A DNA stretch of 64,000 nt, taken from NCBI RefSeq assembly GCF_003025595.1, contig NZ_PYMI01000002.1, positions 372,001 to 436,000 on the forward strand, written 5' to 3'. The DNA comes from Photobacterium ganghwense (GTDB lineage: Bacteria > Pseudomonadota > Gammaproteobacteria > Enterobacterales > Vibrionaceae). The notes beneath the pieces were generated by a model, which did no database searches, was not told the DNA's origin, and worked only from the letters and a program-made list of their open reading frames with translations. Position 1 is the stretch's first letter, and each line of letters opens with the position of its first letter. Below, piece by piece: positions 1-8,619 of this stretch. The position numbers and the translations under genes are program-made.

Positions 1-263
1 CGTATATAGTCTTCTGATTTTATTGGTATAAAAGTGCCCAAAGCATAATGGTTAACAAAATGTTGTTACTCGTCGAACATCACAAAATCTGATGACCAAA
101 CAATGATGTTTGCTGTAAAGCTGAATGACGATCACAGAATGTTGGGCAGGTCGCACCATGGTGGAAAGTGCATCAATCTTAAAAGAGCCATGCCTTAGGT
201 TAAGGGGCATGATCATAACGAGAAGGCAAGAAGCCATTGGCTGGCACCAAACCGGAGGCAACC
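1..263. other. Leading segment without a recognisable gene
   Basis: No open frame here resembles a protein I recognise. The only useful signal is the strong GGAGG at 253-257 that serves the hydrolase start at 264. Any upstream gene lies outside the window. Confidence 0.4.
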
Positions 264-1085
264 GTGAAAAGTCTGTTATGGTTGGTAATCATCGTGTATC
301 TGGTCAGTGCAGTGATGTTGTCTGTATTCCAGAGAAAAATGCTCTATTTTCCGCAACCAGCGATGTCGATGTTGGGTGAAAAGAATAGCCGGTTTACCGT
401 AAACGGGGTGACGTTAAGCGGCTGGGTGATCAATCCAGGGCAGCCTGAAGCCTTGATTTACTATGGCGGTAATGCCGAAGCGATCGAGCTGACGATTCCC
501 TTTTTCCGCTTTCTGACGGGGTTCACGCGCCAGATGGAGTGGGCCTTGCCATTCCCGCCATTGTCAGAGCGGCTGACCCATGTCAGTGTTTATCTGATTC
601 CGTATCGGGGTTACGGCGATAATCCGGGGCACCCAACAGAACAGCATTTATACCGTGATGCAGTCGCTCTGTTTGATCAGATTGCGCCCCGCCATCAATC
701 TGTCTCACTGATGGGGCGAAGCCTTGGCTCGGGAGTGGCGACATATGTCGCGGCTGCGCGCCCGGTAGAACATCTGGTGCTGGTGACCCCTTTTGACAGT
801 ATTGAGCGGGTTGCCAGAGACTTTTATTGGATGTTTCCCGTTTCTTTATTGCTGAAAGATAAGTTCGCTTCGGTGGCTCGTGTTGAAGCGATTACGGCAC
901 CAACGACCGTGATAATTGCTGAACATGACCAGATAATTTCCCGTGCCCGTACTGACGCCTTGATAACACATTTTCCCCTCCGGCAAGTCGCAGTGTTCGT
1001 CATTGCAGGTGCTGAACATAATAATCTGCAGCTATTCCCAGACTACGCCACGGCTGTTATCAGCGCATTTCTTTCTCGAACATAG
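264..1085 (+). CDS. Membrane-anchored alpha/beta hydrolase
   Basis: A 273-residue serine hydrolase of the alpha/beta fold, similar in layout to the YfhR/BEM46 type. One N-terminal hydrophobic segment (residues about 4-20) should anchor it in the inner membrane. The nucleophile elbow reads GRSLGSG, the acidic residue probably lies in EHDQ near residue 222, and the catalytic histidine in GAEHNN near residue 252. The frame opens earlier at a TTG (237), but GTG 264 has GGAGG at ideal spacing, so I chose it. Substrate unknown; family members are esterases or thioesterases. The stop codon lies inside the first copy of a direct repeat (1072-1117). The hydrolase assignment is firm; the role is not. 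Confidence 0.85.
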   Translation: MKSLLWLVIIVYLVSAVMLSVFQRKMLYFPQPAMSMLGEKNSRFTVNGVTLSGWVINPGQPEALIYYGGNAEAIELTIPFFRFLTGFTRQMEWALPFPPLSERLTHVSVYLIPYRGYGDNPGHPTEQHLYRDAVALFDQIAPRHQSVSLMGRSLGSGVATYVAAARPVEHLVLVTPFDSIERVARDFYWMFPVSLLLKDKFASVARVEAITAPTTVIIAEHDQIISRARTDALITHFPLRQVAVFVIAGAEHNNLQLFPDYATAVISAFLSRT

Positions 1086-1117
1086 CTTCCCGAACTTAGA
1101 TTTCTCGAGAATAGCTT
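1072..1117. repeat. 17-bp direct repeat spanning the hydrolase stop codon
   Basis: TTTCTCGA..ATAGCTT occurs at 1072-1088 and 1101-1117, 15 of 17 bases identical, with a 29-nt period. The first copy contains the last codons and stop of the hydrolase gene. Confidence 0.8.
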
Positions 1118-1479
1118 AGGTGCAGAAACGTCAACCCGCGATGTCTCATTCGAGCCGATACATAAACATAATAAAAGGTTATAAATACTTCCTGAATGAC
1201 GGCGGATGATCATTGGATGCTGTCAGGCCAATGTCTCGTTGCAGGTGGCTGTTTATCGGCAAGACACTGAGGGATGCGCGTTTTTCTCGATGGGGTCTGA
1301 TCCCGATTATCTCCTTATTAAAAAGGGAAAGATGAAAATCCAGGTGCCATTTTAAAACCAGCTTTACCATGATGTTGTCCTTAGTTGGGGTGGCTTGATG
1401 GTCTCAGTATGCGTAATATTGCCTATTGTCACGAACGACGATTTATTACACTTACTATAAGCAGGAGTTATGGGCTGAA
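1086..1479. other. Intergenic region, hydrolase to LysR gene
   Basis: About 390 nt. Apart from the second copy of the 17-bp repeat I see no hairpin terminator, no clear promoter and no credible small gene. A 63-codon frame on the minus strand has no family resemblance. Confidence 0.4.
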
Positions 1480-2391
1480 ATGGATTATCGGCTGAGGTGG
1501 TTAGCAGGACTGCGTTACTTTGAAGTGGCTGCCAGACTGAGAAGTTACAGTAAAGCTGCGCATGAGCTGTGTGTCAGTCAGGCGGCGGTGAGTCAGAAAA
1601 TTCGGCAGCTTGAAGAAGGACTCAACTGTAAATTGTTTGCCCGCCAGGGAAGGGAAATGGTGCTGACTACGAAGGGACAAACCCTGTTTGAACAGGTCAC
1701 TCGCGGGTTCAGCCATATCGTGTCTGGTCTGAACGCTATCCAGGCCGAACCGCTGGAAGGGATGCTGGCCGTTAACACAACGCCGTCCTTTGCTTCTCGC
1801 TGGTTGATGCCCAGATTATGGAAGTTCACGATGCAACATCCCGGCATTCCTATTCGGGTATATTCGACCACCGACGATCCGGTGATTCGGTATGGTCACA
1901 TTGATGTTGCCATTCGTCAGGGGTATGGCAAGCAACTTGGCGAGGGGATATTGTCGACCTTTTTATATGAAGAACCGGTTTACCCAATTTGCTCGCCGGA
2001 ACTGGCTGCCTCCCTGTCACTGCAACATCCGGAACAGTTACTCAACTGTTGGCTTATTCACGGGGTCGAAACCAGAAATTTTACCTGGCGAAAATGGTTT
2101 GAGCTGGCAGGTGTAAATATGGCCGAAGACAAAGTGCAATGGATGGAAGTCAGTACCTTTGATATGGGGTTAAGCGCAGTGATGGCCGGTCATGGTGTGT
2201 GTCTCGGGACGGAAAGTCTGGCCGGGGATTTCATTGAGCGCGGGTTGTTGGTGAAGCCCTTTGATATCGGTATGACACCGGGTGTGCGCTATACCCTGCA
2301 TTCTGATCCGACCTCACCGCGCGCCGAGCGAATCGCCGCATTTACGGATTGGTTGCAACAGGAAGTGGGTCGGCATGAAAAAGCGCGATGA
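1480..2391 (+). CDS. LysR-family transcriptional regulator (GcvA-like)
   Basis: A 303-residue LysR-type regulator. The N-terminal winged helix-turn-helix is clear (residues 8-65, with SKAAHELCVSQAAVSQKI as recognition region), followed by the periplasmic-binding-like effector domain beginning near GMLAVNTTPSFAS. The fold and spacing resemble the GcvA/AmpR branch. Frame starts further upstream (TTG 1426) exist, but ATG 1480 gives the canonical N-terminus; a GGAG at 1464-1467 lies a little far away, so the start is uncertain. Neighbours are unrelated and face different ways, so no target can be named. LysR proteins of this branch often control an adjacent gene, but none is obvious here. Confidence 0.85.
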   Translation: MDYRLRWLAGLRYFEVAARLRSYSKAAHELCVSQAAVSQKIRQLEEGLNCKLFARQGREMVLTTKGQTLFEQVTRGFSHIVSGLNAIQAEPLEGMLAVNTTPSFASRWLMPRLWKFTMQHPGIPIRVYSTTDDPVIRYGHIDVAIRQGYGKQLGEGILSTFLYEEPVYPICSPELAASLSLQHPEQLLNCWLIHGVETRNFTWRKWFELAGVNMAEDKVQWMEVSTFDMGLSAVMAGHGVCLGTESLAGDFIERGLLVKPFDIGMTPGVRYTLHSDPTSPRAERIAAFTDWLQQEVGRHEKAR

Positions 2392-2446
2392 CGTCGGTAT
2401 TTTTACTCGGTAACCAACGTATACATTGTCGTGTGCTGCCCGCTGG

Positions 2447-2881
2447 TTAACGATCTTGATTGCTGCTGCTTTCGCCTGTACAGGTTGTGCTGTCCAGACG
2501 ACATGTCTGGCAGTATGAACGGCCCGTCAGCAGATAGGAAAAACGATAACGGTGTTGGGCAAAAAAACGGTATCCGGCATCGGCCAGGAGCCGAATCACG
2601 GGTAACCGGAGTAAGCCAATCCAGCGTTTTTGGCCAACCAGAGACCATGCGGCATAGGTCGCATCCAGCCCCAGCAATAGCTGACCGTTGGCGGTTTTAC
2701 CATGCAGAATTTCCCGCGCTTTGACCGGGTCGATGTCTGGGTACCGTGTGCCGAAACCGTCTTGTTGAATATCTTCCAGACAGAGGCGCTGCAGCTGATC
2801 GGCATGGTGCAATCGCTGCATTTCAGCCACGCACAGTGGGCAAAAGCCATCATAAAACAGGGTCAGTGCAGGTGGTGTCAT
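2447..2881 (-). CDS. DCC-family (DUF393) thiol-disulfide oxidoreductase-like protein
   Basis: A 144-residue protein of the DCC family, named for the DxxCxxC signature, seen here as YDGFCPLC near the N-terminus. The family has a thioredoxin-like fold and no established reaction. A later HRYRFSYLL segment and a C-terminal CQTC pair are visible. Two starts are possible; the one at 2881 has AGGG eight bases upstream and is preferred to 2887, where the same motif sits too close. Convergent with the LysR gene, 55 nt away, without a terminator between them. The gene stands alone, so its redox partner cannot be inferred. Confidence 0.8.
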   Translation of the reverse strand: MTPPALTLFYDGFCPLCVAEMQRLHHADQLQRLCLEDIQQDGFGTRYPDIDPVKAREILHGKTANGQLLLGLDATYAAWSLVGQKRWIGLLRLPVIRLLADAGYRFFAQHRYRFSYLLTGRSYCQTCRLDSTTCTGESSSNQDR

Positions 2882-3107
2882 TGTCATATCCCTAAGCGCG
2901 GACTGTTATTTGGACTGTTCTGAGTATACGGCCTGCAAGGTAAAAAGAGATCACTGCATTGTAATTGCAAGGCAATCAATTAGTTAAAAAACCCCATTCA
3001 AAAAAGGTATTTTTACTTAAAAATTATCATACTATTTGGCATAATCGGCGGGTTGCTTTTTTTTGCTCTTATGTTGAACGCTGTTTTATTTTGTGTAGGT
3101 AGGGGTT

Positions 3108-3836
3108 ATGACCAAAATTGTGCTGGTGGAAGATGATGCCAAATTATGTGACTTGCTGGGGGATTACTTTCGGCAACAACAGTTTGAAGTAATAACCGTC
3201 ACCGATGGCAATGAGGCACCAGCTGTGATTATTCGTGAACAACCGGATTTGGTCATACTGGATTTGATGTTACCCGGCATGGATGGACTGAGTGTCTGCC
3301 GGAAAGTGCGTGCGAAAGTGAAGAGTAAAATCATGATGCTGACCGCCAGTGACGATGACATCGATCATGTGGCTGGGCTTGAAGTCGGGGCTGATGATTT
3401 CGTTAATAAACCCATTAAACCGCGCGTGTTACTGGCGCGGATTCGAATGTTGTTGCGTCGTGATTTGAATATGCCTTCCCCTGCAGAGTTCAGTGCATCT
3501 GGGGCTGGTGTTCAAGTGGCGACGGATCCCCAGTATCGCTATGGTGCGCTGACAATCAATCAGCGTCGTCGTACTTGTGAACTGGCTGGCCAGTCGATCT
3601 GTCTGACTGACAGCGAGTTTCGTCTGCTCTGGTTGCTGGCCAGTCAGCCTGATGAGGTCCTCACCCGCGATTACCTGGTAATGGAAACCCGGGGGATTCA
3701 GTACGACGGGTTGGATCGCACGATTGATAACAAAATTGTCAGCCTGAGAAAGAAGCTGGACGATAACCCGTCACTGCCGAGAAAAATCATTACCGTACGG
3801 GGTAAAGGCTACTTGTTCGTGCCGGATCGCTGGTGA
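3108..3836 (+). CDS. rstA: Response regulator, RstA-like (OmpR family)
   Basis: A 242-residue response regulator: receiver domain (residues 1-120) with acidic pocket E8/D9, phosphoacceptor D52 in LDLMLPG, T/S in MLTAS and lysine in NKPIKP, then a winged-helix DNA-binding domain ending in RGKGYLF. Length and sequence match the RstA branch of OmpR regulators. The gene overlaps its kinase: the TGA is followed within 15 nt by the kinase ATG, so the two are translationally coupled. RstA/RstB govern acid and envelope responses in enteric bacteria; the target set in this organism is unknown. Confidence 0.9.
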   Translation: MTKIVLVEDDAKLCDLLGDYFRQQQFEVITVTDGNEAPAVIIREQPDLVILDLMLPGMDGLSVCRKVRAKVKSKIMMLTASDDDIDHVAGLEVGADDFVNKPIKPRVLLARIRMLLRRDLNMPSPAEFSASGAGVQVATDPQYRYGALTINQRRRTCELAGQSICLTDSEFRLLWLLASQPDEVLTRDYLVMETRGIQYDGLDRTIDNKIVSLRKKLDDNPSLPRKIITVRGKGYLFVPDRW

Positions 3837-3850
3837 CACGGAGCGCAGAA

Positions 3851-5137
3851 ATGAAACGGCTTTACCTGGAGTTTTTTGTTGGCCTGTCCGGGCTGTTTTT
3901 CCTTTGTGTGGTCGCTGTTTCCTACGTCACTGAGGAGCTGACACCGGACTATGAAGCCGAAATAGAAATTAGTTATGTCGCCAGTGTAATGCAGATTCTG
4001 GGGGATGTGGCGGCGCAGCGGGGGCAGGAGCAGGCTGAGCAGCTTTTTGAGGGCTTTGTTGAGCGAAGCCATCTTAAGGCAGAACGCTATAGTTGGGGGC
4101 ATCCCACGCTGACTGCCATTGAAGCAGAACAACTGTTCAGACACGGTGCCGTTTTTGAGGATGAAAATCAGTATTGGGCGACATTTGGCAACAAGCAATG
4201 GATTTATTATCTAGAGCCAGACCGCACCCAGACGATCTGGCAATACCTTGATTATGAAGTCGGCTTCTTGTGGTTGTCGTTTGTGGCGACCTTTGCCCTT
4301 TACAGCGCACTGATGCTGAAAATTCTGGCGCGCCGCTTTCACATGCTGGAAGAAGCAACCATGGCTTTTTCTGACGGTGACTTCAATGTTCGCGCTTCGG
4401 AAAAGCCGGGCCATCGGGTCGGGCGGCTGAATGAGCGATTTAATCAGATGGCGGATAAAATCGCTGAGCTGATTGTCAGCCACAAGCAACTGACCAATGC
4501 GATCGCTCATGAGCTACGCACTCCGATTTTTCGGGTGCAGTGTCAACTTGAAATGCTGGAAGATACATCGCTGAACACCACTCAGCAGGGGTATGTGGCT
4601 GGTATTATGGATGATATGGAAGAGCTGGAGCAGCTGATTGATGAGCTGCTGTATTACGCCCGAATGGAGCGCTCCGGTATTACGTTGGCAATGAAAGAAC
4701 AGGATGTCGCTGAAGTGCTGGCTCTGACTGTGAATCAGTGCCAGAAAGACACCAATAAGACGTTGCGTCTGGAGTGCCCGACCGACTGTACGTTTACTGT
4801 CGATGCGCACCATCTTGGGCGCGCGGTGTCGAATCTGGTGCGCAATGCGTTTCGCTATGCGGAAGACACCATCATCGTCCGCTCATACTGCCGACAAGGC
4901 AGGTTATATATCGATGTCGATGACGATGGATGCGGGATTCCGAAGGATGAACGGCAGAAAATTCTCCAACCCTTCTATCGTATAGGTACGGCGCGTGATC
5001 GGCAGAGTGGCGGGCACGGCTTGGGGCTGGCGATTGTCAGTCAGGTAGTGTCCATGCACCGTGGCGAATTGCGGGTCGGTGACAGCGATACGGGTGGGGC
5101 GAGGTTCACCATTATTTTGCCTGGGGCGTGTTGCTAA
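3851..5137 (+). CDS. rstB: Sensor histidine kinase, RstB-like
   Basis: A 428-residue inner-membrane histidine kinase, partner of the preceding regulator. Transmembrane helices at about residues 6-27 and 138-158 bracket a periplasmic sensor domain. A HAMP linker follows, then the dimerisation/phosphoacceptor helix with H220 in NAIAHELRTP, and a HATPase_c domain with N-box (NLVRNAFRYA), G1 (DVDDDGCGIP) and G2 (GGHGLGLAIV). A GTG at 3833 would overlap the rstA stop, but ATG 3851 has GGAG seven bases upstream and begins directly before helix 1, so it is preferred. Nothing essential is missing. Confidence 0.9.
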   Translation: MKRLYLEFFVGLSGLFFLCVVAVSYVTEELTPDYEAEIEISYVASVMQILGDVAAQRGQEQAEQLFEGFVERSHLKAERYSWGHPTLTAIEAEQLFRHGAVFEDENQYWATFGNKQWIYYLEPDRTQTIWQYLDYEVGFLWLSFVATFALYSALMLKILARRFHMLEEATMAFSDGDFNVRASEKPGHRVGRLNERFNQMADKIAELIVSHKQLTNAIAHELRTPIFRVQCQLEMLEDTSLNTTQQGYVAGIMDDMEELEQLIDELLYYARMERSGITLAMKEQDVAEVLALTVNQCQKDTNKTLRLECPTDCTFTVDAHHLGRAVSNLVRNAFRYAEDTIIVRSYCRQGRLYIDVDDDGCGIPKDERQKILQPFYRIGTARDRQSGGHGLGLAIVSQVVSMHRGELRVGDSDTGGARFTIILPGACC

Positions 5138-5163
5138 AGGGGGAAGCTGGCAAGGCCTGCGGT

Positions 5164-5613
5164 TTAACTGGCCAGCGCGATCAAATGCAACAGAGCAACG
5201 ATGCCGGTCAGCCGATTTCGCATCGGCTGGTAGCTGGCGGGCTGCCCTTCTTTTTCAACTTCACGGATCTTTTTTTCGGCAAACCAGATAGCAATGAAGC
5301 CAAACAGCAAAGCCAGCAGTGACCAGACATAGTGTTCCGGTGATCGTAGCAGGACTCCCCAGGCGATCACTGCGAACAGAATACTCAAGAGTAAGGTATT
5401 TCGGCTCAGGGTGCTTTTGATATGATCAATCGCATTTCCCCACAAAATCCCGGCCAGAAAACTCAAAATAACCGCACTGTAGGCAATAAACACTTGTCTG
5501 GCCTCTAGGCCGAACAATGTCTTATCCAGCCAGATGCAGAGCAGGGTAATCACAAAAGGCAGCAGACCAAGGTAGGCCAAGCGGGACATCGTCTGATCGG
5601 GAGTCTGGGTCAT
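5164..5613 (-). CDS. DUF3429 family membrane protein
   Basis: A 149-residue protein with four to five predicted membrane helices (about 13-30, 39-60, 75-90, 93-110, 133-148) and a charged cytoplasmic loop AEKKIREVEKEG. It matches the DUF3429 pattern, whose function is not known. It is convergent with rstB with a 26-nt gap, and the upstream region to 5902 holds no other gene. Confidence is for the family call only. Confidence 0.75.
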   Translation of the reverse strand: MTQTPDQTMSRLAYLGLLPFVITLLCIWLDKTLFGLEARQVFIAYSAVILSFLAGILWGNAIDHIKSTLSRNTLLLSILFAVIAWGVLLRSPEHYVWSLLALLFGFIAIWFAEKKIREVEKEGQPASYQPMRNRLTGIVALLHLIALAS

Positions 5614-5914
5614 CAGTGGCTTCCTTCAACGGAACTGGATAACAATGCAGGATGACAAAAAACATCATGTAAAAAAGCATAGTAGATTCTGACGGTTACT
5701 TCGTCTTGTTTGGGGGACGTAATGTCGCCCTCAGGTATTACGTTGGCTATGGTACTAGCACAAAATCGCAGTTAGTTCTGATAAACTCAATCATTCAGGC
5801 GCGCAAAAACTGACCGATATCAGGCCATTGCCGCCATCAATTTACATGATTATTACCAATTTTTTTTGTGAGGTATTACCATAGGATGTCAGCTGAAAAA
5901 GAATGAGAGAAAGA

Positions 5915-6505
5915 ATGAATACGCCTTTACTGACTATTGTGGCCATGCTGCTTTTACCTGTTGGTTATATTCAGGCTGAGACGACGGAGAGCACGCCGGT
6001 TGTCTTTCAGTCAATTCCAGAAGTGATGACGGCGTTAGAAAGTGCTCCTGAATACCGAAAAAAAGCCGTCACGCTGGGCCGTTTACCGCATGCAGTCGAG
6101 ATGGGCAAACCTTTCCCAACCTATGTGGCGGGTGAAGATGGTAAACCTAAACTGGAAACGGAAAATGTGGTTTCCGAAGGTATCGTGATTGCCCGAAACC
6201 CGGAACCGGTGATTGGCGCTGTGTATAACGAATGGCTGGTGCCGCAGGATATCTGGACAAAAAACTACGGTGAATTACCGCTGTTTGACAGTTTTATGCC
6301 GTTTAAACGAGTGAAAACTATTAAGGCCATCCCGATCACGGAAGAAGTTTTGAATTGGTTGGGCAGTCAGGACGGAAGTACCGCGATCATTGCGGTTGAC
6401 TGGAATGAGCAGGGCATGACGGTGTACAAAAATGGCTACTTGTCAGATGGCGGGTATGGCATTGCGCCGGATGAAATGGAAAAGACGTACGAGCGTGTTG
6501 AATAA
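5915..6505 (+). CDS. Exported protein of unknown function
   Basis: A 196-residue protein with a clear Sec signal peptide: hydrophobic core LLTIVAMLLLPVGY and probable cleavage after IQA. I do not recognise the mature part. It has no cysteine and no repeats. It begins with a helical stretch (FQSIPEVMTALESAPEYRKKAV) and contains GEDGKPKLETENV and SQDGSTAIIAVDW, suggesting a compact alpha/beta periplasmic domain. An in-frame ATG at 5903 exists, but 5915 has the purine-rich GAGAGAAAGA ahead of it and starts the signal peptide. It stands alone between DUF3429 and qnr. Confidence 0.65.
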   Translation: MNTPLLTIVAMLLLPVGYIQAETTESTPVVFQSIPEVMTALESAPEYRKKAVTLGRLPHAVEMGKPFPTYVAGEDGKPKLETENVVSEGIVIARNPEPVIGAVYNEWLVPQDIWTKNYGELPLFDSFMPFKRVKTIKAIPITEEVLNWLGSQDGSTAIIAVDWNEQGMTVYKNGYLSDGGYGIAPDEMEKTYERVE

Positions 6506-6564
6506 CCCTGTTTAAAGTCGCTGAGGATTTCATCGCATTACCCGTCAATCAGCGGTCAATACCC

Positions 6565-6577
6565 TCGAAAATTTCGA
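6565..6577. promoter_or_regulatory. Small dyad upstream of qnr
   Basis: TCGAAA-A-TTTCGA is a perfect inverted repeat about 82 nt before the qnr start. It could be an operator. It does not match a LexA box (CTG-N10-CAG), the known switch of qnrB genes. Confidence 0.25.
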
Positions 6578-6658
6578 TAACACAAATTAAGAATTAAAAG
6601 ACTGCGCGCCATTACGCGATTTTCGTCTGAGCTTAACCCCGATACAGGAAACGAACAC

Positions 6659-7315
6659 ATGCACGTTACTCACACCACTTATCATGACCAGAAATTTACC
6701 GGTGATGATCTGCAGCAGGCAACTTTTGAGCACTGCATTTTCATCCGGTGTGATTTCAGCCGGGCAGATTTGAGTGAGGCGCAATTTGTGCATTGCCAGT
6801 TTATTGAACGGGGTGAGCAGGACGGCTGCTCATTCAGCTATACCAACCTGAAGGAGGCGAGCTTCAAGCACTGTAATCTCAGCATGGCCAGCTTCTATGG
6901 CGCTGAATTGTTTGGCGTCGAAATGCGTGACTGCCAGCTTCAGGGGGCATCGTTTCAACGTGGTCGCTTTGCTAACTATCTGACACAAAATACTTATGTG
7001 TGCTCGGCGTACATCACGCGCTGCAATCTGTCCTATGCCGACCTGGAAGATGTTGCTTTGGATGAATGCGAGCTGTTTGAAAATCGCTGGACTGGCGCCA
7101 ACCTGCTGGGGACATCAATGAAAGGGGCGGATTTGACCAACGGGGAGTTCTCTCAGGATGTCTGGGGGCAGTTTGATGTAACGGGGGCAAATCTCAGCCA
7201 TGTTGATCTGAGCGGACTGGATGTCAGACGGGTCAACCTTGAAAATGTCACTATCTGCGAATGGCAGCAAACTCAGCTATTGGAGAACCTGGGTATTTTA
7301 GTGTTGCAGGGGTAG
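6659..7315 (+). CDS. qnr: Qnr-type pentapeptide repeat protein
   Basis: A 218-residue pentapeptide-repeat protein, exactly the length of QnrA/QnrS. The repeats A(D/N)LXX run through most of the chain (for example CDFSRADLSEAQF, CNLSYADLEDV, GANLLGTSMKGADL). Segments match what I remember of QnrA: GCSFSYTNLKEASFKHC, CSAYITRCNLSYA, CELFENRW and the C-terminal LLENLGILVL. Qnr proteins form right-handed quadrilateral beta-helix dimers that mimic DNA and protect gyrase and topoisomerase IV from quinolones. Chromosomal copies are typical of aquatic Vibrionaceae and Shewanella, and there is no mobile element beside this one. A terminator follows directly (7322-7344). Confidence 0.92.
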   Translation: MHVTHTTYHDQKFTGDDLQQATFEHCIFIRCDFSRADLSEAQFVHCQFIERGEQDGCSFSYTNLKEASFKHCNLSMASFYGAELFGVEMRDCQLQGASFQRGRFANYLTQNTYVCSAYITRCNLSYADLEDVALDECELFENRWTGANLLGTSMKGADLTNGEFSQDVWGQFDVTGANLSHVDLSGLDVRRVNLENVTICEWQQTQLLENLGILVLQG

Positions 7316-7321
7316 AAAGAG

Positions 7322-7344
7322 AGCCCACTAAATGAGAGTGGGCT
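7322..7344 (+). terminator. Rho-independent-type terminator after qnr
   Basis: AGCCCACT / AGTGGGCT, 8-bp stem with a 7-nt loop, followed by TATTTAAATT. It lies 6 nt past the qnr stop and just before the converging lipoprotein gene, so it may act in both directions. Confidence 0.75.
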
Positions 7345-7352
7345 TATTTAAA

Positions 7353-8315
7353 TTAAGCCTGCTTTAAGCAAACAAGTGGAACTGTGAAACCTTGGCTTTT
7401 TTCAGCGATCTCAGATGTAGTGACTTTTTTCTTGTTAGTTGAGTTTTGAATTCGTACTTCTGATTCATTCAGGAACAAGTTGATCATAGAGGATTTAATT
7501 GCATCCTTATTAATATTAGTTATAATTCCTATTACATCACCATATTCAGAGACAACAGGCCCACCAATGTTTCCATTATTTATCTCATTGGTTGTTTTCA
7601 TGAAGCGAATATCATTATTTTTACCTAGCGCTGAACTGATAATCCCATCTGTGATCTTTCCTTGATAGGATGGAATTTTTGAGTTTACAACATCGGATAG
7701 GTCATACCCAAAGGTGTAGGTTTTATCACCTTGTTTTGTTTTTGTTTGTGAGCTGATTTTTGCATAGTTACTGACAGGCGAGTTTAGCTTTAGCACGGCT
7801 AGACCATTGTTTTTGTCTGCTCGTAAGACGGTTGTATCGTGAAGTTGACCATTACGTTCAAAACTTATTTTAGTACATGAGTCAACCATCTGGCTGGTTG
7901 TAAGTAGGTGCTCGCTACTGATAAAGAAACCTGATGCTCTCTTATTTAGATCTGGAACATAACTTATGCCTTGGTAGATATAGTTATAATTATTGACTGT
8001 GGGTTTATTATAAGGAGCGACATCAAAACTTTGTAGAGCTCCGTTTGACATTGGAATCCCATTTACTTCAGTGACGTTACAATTTTTACCACCAGACTTA
8101 ATACATGTTTTATTTGCCATCTGAATGGCTTCTTCTTCTGTTTCTGCTCCCCATGCTGCTCCGGCAACATTGTTAGTACCAATTGAATAAGCCTTGTTGT
8201 TTGGCTTAGCTCTATATTGATTATATAAAAAATCGGCACTGGTCATTGTTGTTTGACAGCCAGTTAAAAAGAAAGCAGCAGTGATAAACCCAATTGTTAT
8301 TTTATTTTTATTCAC
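7353..8315 (-). CDS. Lipoprotein with an inactivated trypsin-fold domain
   Basis: A 320-residue protein starting with a lipoprotein signal (lipobox LTGC, Cys20). Residues about 40-85 resemble a DUF4189-like module (AAWGAETEEEAIQMA, two cysteines). Residues about 125-270 have the layout of a trypsin-like/HtrA serine protease, but every catalytic position is changed. The usual histidine motif NAHVV reads TSQMV (Gln142), the aspartate of NDLAVL reads NNGLAVL (Gly171), and the nucleophile of GNSGGPVV reads GNIGGPVV (Ile250). It therefore cannot be a serine protease and is probably a binding or scaffold lipoprotein. It is much richer in A+T than its neighbours and uses AT-ending codons, suggesting transfer. 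It stands alone. Confidence 0.8.
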   Translation of the reverse strand: MNKNKITIGFITAAFFLTGCQTTMTSADFLYNQYRAKPNNKAYSIGTNNVAGAAWGAETEEEAIQMANKTCIKSGGKNCNVTEVNGIPMSNGALQSFDVAPYNKPTVNNYNYIYQGISYVPDLNKRASGFFISSEHLLTTSQMVDSCTKISFERNGQLHDTTVLRADKNNGLAVLKLNSPVSNYAKISSQTKTKQGDKTYTFGYDLSDVVNSKIPSYQGKITDGIISSALGKNNDIRFMKTTNEINNGNIGGPVVSEYGDVIGIITNINKDAIKSSMINLFLNESEVRIQNSTNKKKVTTSEIAEKSQGFTVPLVCLKQA

Positions 8316-8619
8316 ACTTATGTCCCGATAATATAATGAGAAAATAAATAGGGATGACTATTTATTCCTATATTAATGAGAAATTTACTTTTAGAGTATC
8401 TCTGAAGATTAAAAATGTTAATTGCTGAACAAAAAAAGAGAAAATAGCGGTCTGGAATCGTCGAATGAAGTCGTTTTTCATTTGATAATTACAGTCCTTA
8501 TCCTGATGACCTAAAGGACGATGACAATCCCATACATTGTCACAAACTAAAATCTCATACTATTGCGCACTTGATTAAATTGAACGCTGTTCCTATATGT
8601 GCATATCAAGGCTGTGGAT
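8316..8619. other. AT-rich intergenic region before eptA copy 1
   Basis: About 300 nt separating two divergent genes. It contains the 7-bp dyad at 8522-8542 with promoter-like hexamers around it. Otherwise AT-rich DNA without a recognisable gene. Confidence 0.4.
8522..8542 (+). promoter_or_regulatory. Operator-like dyad upstream of eptA copy 1
   Basis: TGACAAT-N7-ATTGTCA is a perfect 7-bp inverted repeat. Its right arm contains TTGTCA (8537-8542, 5 of 6 to the -35 consensus), followed 15 nt later by TACTAT (8558-8563), a mediocre -10. It could be a promoter covered by a dimeric regulator, about 78 nt before the gene. No CTTAAG-type PmrA box is present here, unlike at the second eptA. Confidence 0.35.

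Noticed and set aside
1179..1370. 63-codon minus-strand frame between the hydrolase and LysR genes.
   Set aside because: No recognisable domain, signal peptide or ribosome site.
3833..3850. GTG at 3833 as rstB start, giving a GTGA overlap with rstA.
   Set aside because: ATG 3851 has a good GGAG at correct spacing and begins directly before the first membrane helix.
6506..6658. LexA (SOS) box upstream of qnr, as in qnrB.
   Set aside because: No CTG-N10-CAG pattern of acceptable quality was found in the leader.
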